Shown here one piece after another: positions 6,392 through 7,782 of a stretch of DNA of 7,782 bases; position 1 is the stretch's first letter, and each line of letters begins with the position of its first letter. The position numbers were made by a program, and so were the translations under genes. This DNA is from Candidatus Omnitrophota bacterium (GTDB lineage: Bacteria > Ratteibacteria > UBA8468 > B48-G9 > JAFGKM01), in NCBI GenBank assembly GCA_023818785.1, contig JAMWCO010000062.1, forward strand, positions 1 to 7,782. Direction: 5' to 3'. Below the pieces are notes generated by a model that had not been told where the DNA came from, ran no database searches, and worked only from the letters and a program-made list of their open reading frames with translations.

Positions 6392-7426
6392 TTACTTCAA
6401 AACTTTCTTTTTTAAATTAATTATAAAGAAATAGATTAGGACACAAAAATGAACAATCCATGTACCTATGAAAGGATTTAGTTTGGCATTTTTAGAAAGA
6501 GAAAAAAAGAAAATATAAATTGAATATATAAATAGGAAAAAAAGGAAAGAAAATGAGAAAACATATAGATTTGAAATTTTACTACTTTTTGTTAAAAAAG
6601 TATATAATAGAAAGGTTATAAAAAAGTTAAGTAAAGGATATGATATTTTCTCATTAAAATATGTAATTAAACTTATTGGCTTTAATTTTAAGTCCACCAT
6701 CTTTTTTATAATCTTTTTAAGTTGAAATAAAGAAAATTTCTCTACATCAATGTTAGAGATAGATAATATTTCTGCGGTTAATGGAATATTTACATTTTTG
6801 ATACTAAACTTTTCTCTTAGAATAAGATTTTTGTTATCATCAAATCTCCAAAAATAACCATTTATAAAAATCCAATTTGTATCTTTATAATTTTCTGCTC
6901 TTTCTGCTTTTATAGTTACAATTTCTCCACTTTCTAAATATTCTGAAAATTCAACATTTATAAATTTATTCCCATATAATTTGTCTGAATAAAAAAAATA
7001 ATTAGAAGATGAAAATGCGATTGAATTTTGTAATTTTTGATAACTCACTTTTTTTATTAACTTAGGTGAAAGAAAATTTTTAACAGAGAATGTAAAAATT
7101 GAAGAAAAAAAGCCACAGATTAAAAAAATTGAGAAAATATATAATGGTTTTATTCCAGAAATAAAAAGCACTTTCAATTCATTATTTTTTATCATTTCTG
7201 AAATTATTAACATTAAAGAAAGAATTGTTATTATTGGTGATATTTGAACAAAAAGAAGTGGCAAGGTATATATATAATTTTTAAAGATAATTGGCTTTTT
7301 ATATTTAAAAAAATCTGTTAAATCATCAAGAACTTGAAAAATTAAAAAAAAGATAACAAAAATAATAGAAATTATGATAAAAAACTTTAAAAAATTCCAA
7401 AATACATAAAAAAACTTTTTTTTCAT
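6392..7426 (-). CDS. lptG: LptF/LptG-family (YjgP/YjgQ) LPS export permease
   Basis: This 344-residue inner-membrane protein belongs to the family that pairs as LptF-LptG with the ATPase LptB2 to pull lipopolysaccharide out of the inner membrane. The layout is the family's: three hydrophobic helices at about 12-33, 52-76 and 94-116, a hydrophilic periplasmic domain (about 117-255, the beta-jellyroll position), then three more helices at about 258-279, 286-309 and 317-337. NNELKVLFISGI at 81-92 is the cytoplasmic coupling-helix signature that contacts LptB. YFNEKISYPLLNFF and NPFIGTWIVHF match the C-terminal helices. The start ATG overlaps the stop of the upstream family member (ATGA), and no strong Shine-Dalgarno is seen, pointing to translational coupling. 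Calling it LptG rather than LptF rests on being second in the pair and is tentative; family membership is firm. Confidence 0.85.
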   Translation of the reverse strand: MKKKFFYVFWNFLKFFIIISIIFVIFFLIFQVLDDLTDFFKYKKPIIFKNYIYTLPLLFVQISPIITILSLMLIISEMIKNNELKVLFISGIKPLYIFSIFLICGFFSSIFTFSVKNFLSPKLIKKVSYQKLQNSIAFSSSNYFFYSDKLYGNKFINVEFSEYLESGEIVTIKAERAENYKDTNWIFINGYFWRFDDNKNLILREKFSIKNVNIPLTAEILSISNIDVEKFSLFQLKKIIKKMVDLKLKPISLITYFNEKISYPLLNFFITFLLYTFLTKSSKISNLYVFSFSFLFFLFIYSIYIFFFSLSKNAKLNPFIGTWIVHFCVLIYFFIINLKKKVLK

Positions 7427-7782
7427 TTCCAGATTCTTTTTATCCCAATTACAAAAATCAGAAGAGACAAATAGATAAAATAAACATTTTGATATTTTCT
7501 TGCAATTATTTCTCCAAAAATTAAAAGTTCAAAAAATATTATACCTATAAATCCACCAATTCCTATATATATAATTTTATTTTTCTGTTTTAAATTGTTT
7601 CCAATAGATGAACCTAAGAGTAAAAAAATTAAAGGAGTGATTGAAAATATAAACCTTTTATGAAGTTCAATTGACGAATCAATATCTTTCATTTTTTTTA
7701 ATTCAATCAAATTTATTTCAGTAATTTTTGGTTCTATCCTTTTTGTTTGAAAATCTTTTGGTAAATCAATATAAAACTGGTA
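7423..7782 (-). CDS. lptF: LptF/LptG-family permease, C-terminal part (5' end off window)
   Basis: The frame is open from the right edge of the window to the TGA at 7425-7423, giving 119 visible residues beginning YQFYIDLPKDFQTKRIEPK. A TTG at 7710 could be mistaken for a start, but the frame continues upstream with family-like sequence, so it is internal. The visible part covers the end of the periplasmic domain and the linker (IELKKMKDI), then SSIELHKRFIFSITPLIFLL, the family's ELHKR entry into the fourth membrane helix, then LLGSSIGN. Two more helices follow (about residues 69-92 and 95-116). This matches the C-terminal third of LptF/LptG proteins. It overlaps the next permease gene by 4 bases (ATGA), the expected tandem lptF-lptG arrangement. 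The partner assignment as LptF is by gene order only. Confidence 0.8.
   Translation of the reverse strand, partial: YQFYIDLPKDFQTKRIEPKITEINLIELKKMKDIDSSIELHKRFIFSITPLIFLLLGSSIGNNLKQKNKIIYIGIGGFIGIIFFELLIFGEIIARKYQNVYFIYLSLLIFVIGIKRIWK

Noticed and set aside
6361..6415. T- and A-runs near the lptG end as an intrinsic terminator
   Set aside because: No GC-containing stem precedes the runs; poly-A/T stretches are everywhere in this window.
7423..7710. Stand-alone 95-residue small membrane protein starting at TTG 7710
   Set aside because: The frame stays open to the window edge and the extended sequence matches the C-terminal third of LptF/LptG, so this is a partial permease cut by the window.

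Overview
The window is a compact, very AT-rich stretch of chromosome (well under one third G+C by eye) from a diderm bacterium. The diderm call rests on two LptF/LptG-type lipopolysaccharide-export permeases and the end of an O-antigen-ligase-type membrane protein. Other bacterial markers are a bL28 ribosomal protein and a separate beta subunit of glycyl-tRNA synthetase. TGA and TAA act as stops, so the standard bacterial code fits. The Lys/Ile/Glu-rich proteins and tight packing would suit a small-genome or thermophilic uncultured lineage, but I cannot name the phylum from this window.

Layout. The left end (2-1079) reads rightward: the C-terminal part of an O-antigen ligase/polymerase-like protein carrying TPR repeats (its start lies off the window), then rpmB (bL28) 13 bases later. 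Everything else (1048 to the right edge) reads leftward as one tightly packed series: lptF (3' end only), lptG, glyS, glyA, a dCMP deaminase (comEB type) and recJ. Successive genes overlap by about 4 to 25 bases, except for a 37-base gap between lptG and glyS. This is the signature of a single operon with translational coupling. The two gene groups converge, and rpmB and recJ overlap tail to tail by 32 bases around a GC-rich near-palindrome.

How the genes work together. LptF/LptG form the membrane part of the LPS extraction ABC transporter, and the O-antigen-ligase-like gene suggests surface-glycan work on the opposite strand. GlyS and GlyA both concern glycine: GlyA makes glycine and 5,10-methylene-THF from serine, and GlyS helps charge tRNA-Gly. 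GlyA and dCMP deaminase together supply the two substrates of thymidylate synthase (methylene-THF and, via dCMP deamination, dUMP). RecJ adds a DNA-repair nuclease. No glyQ (the catalytic alpha subunit partner of GlyS) is present here.

I see no RNA genes, CRISPR arrays, insertion sequences, attachment sites or phage genes, and no gene-free stretch longer than 37 bases. The region looks like ordinary core-genome content. The observations worth a second look are small-scale: the palindromic convergent overlap, an altered RecJ metal-site motif, the orphan glyS, and start or extent corrections for three genes.
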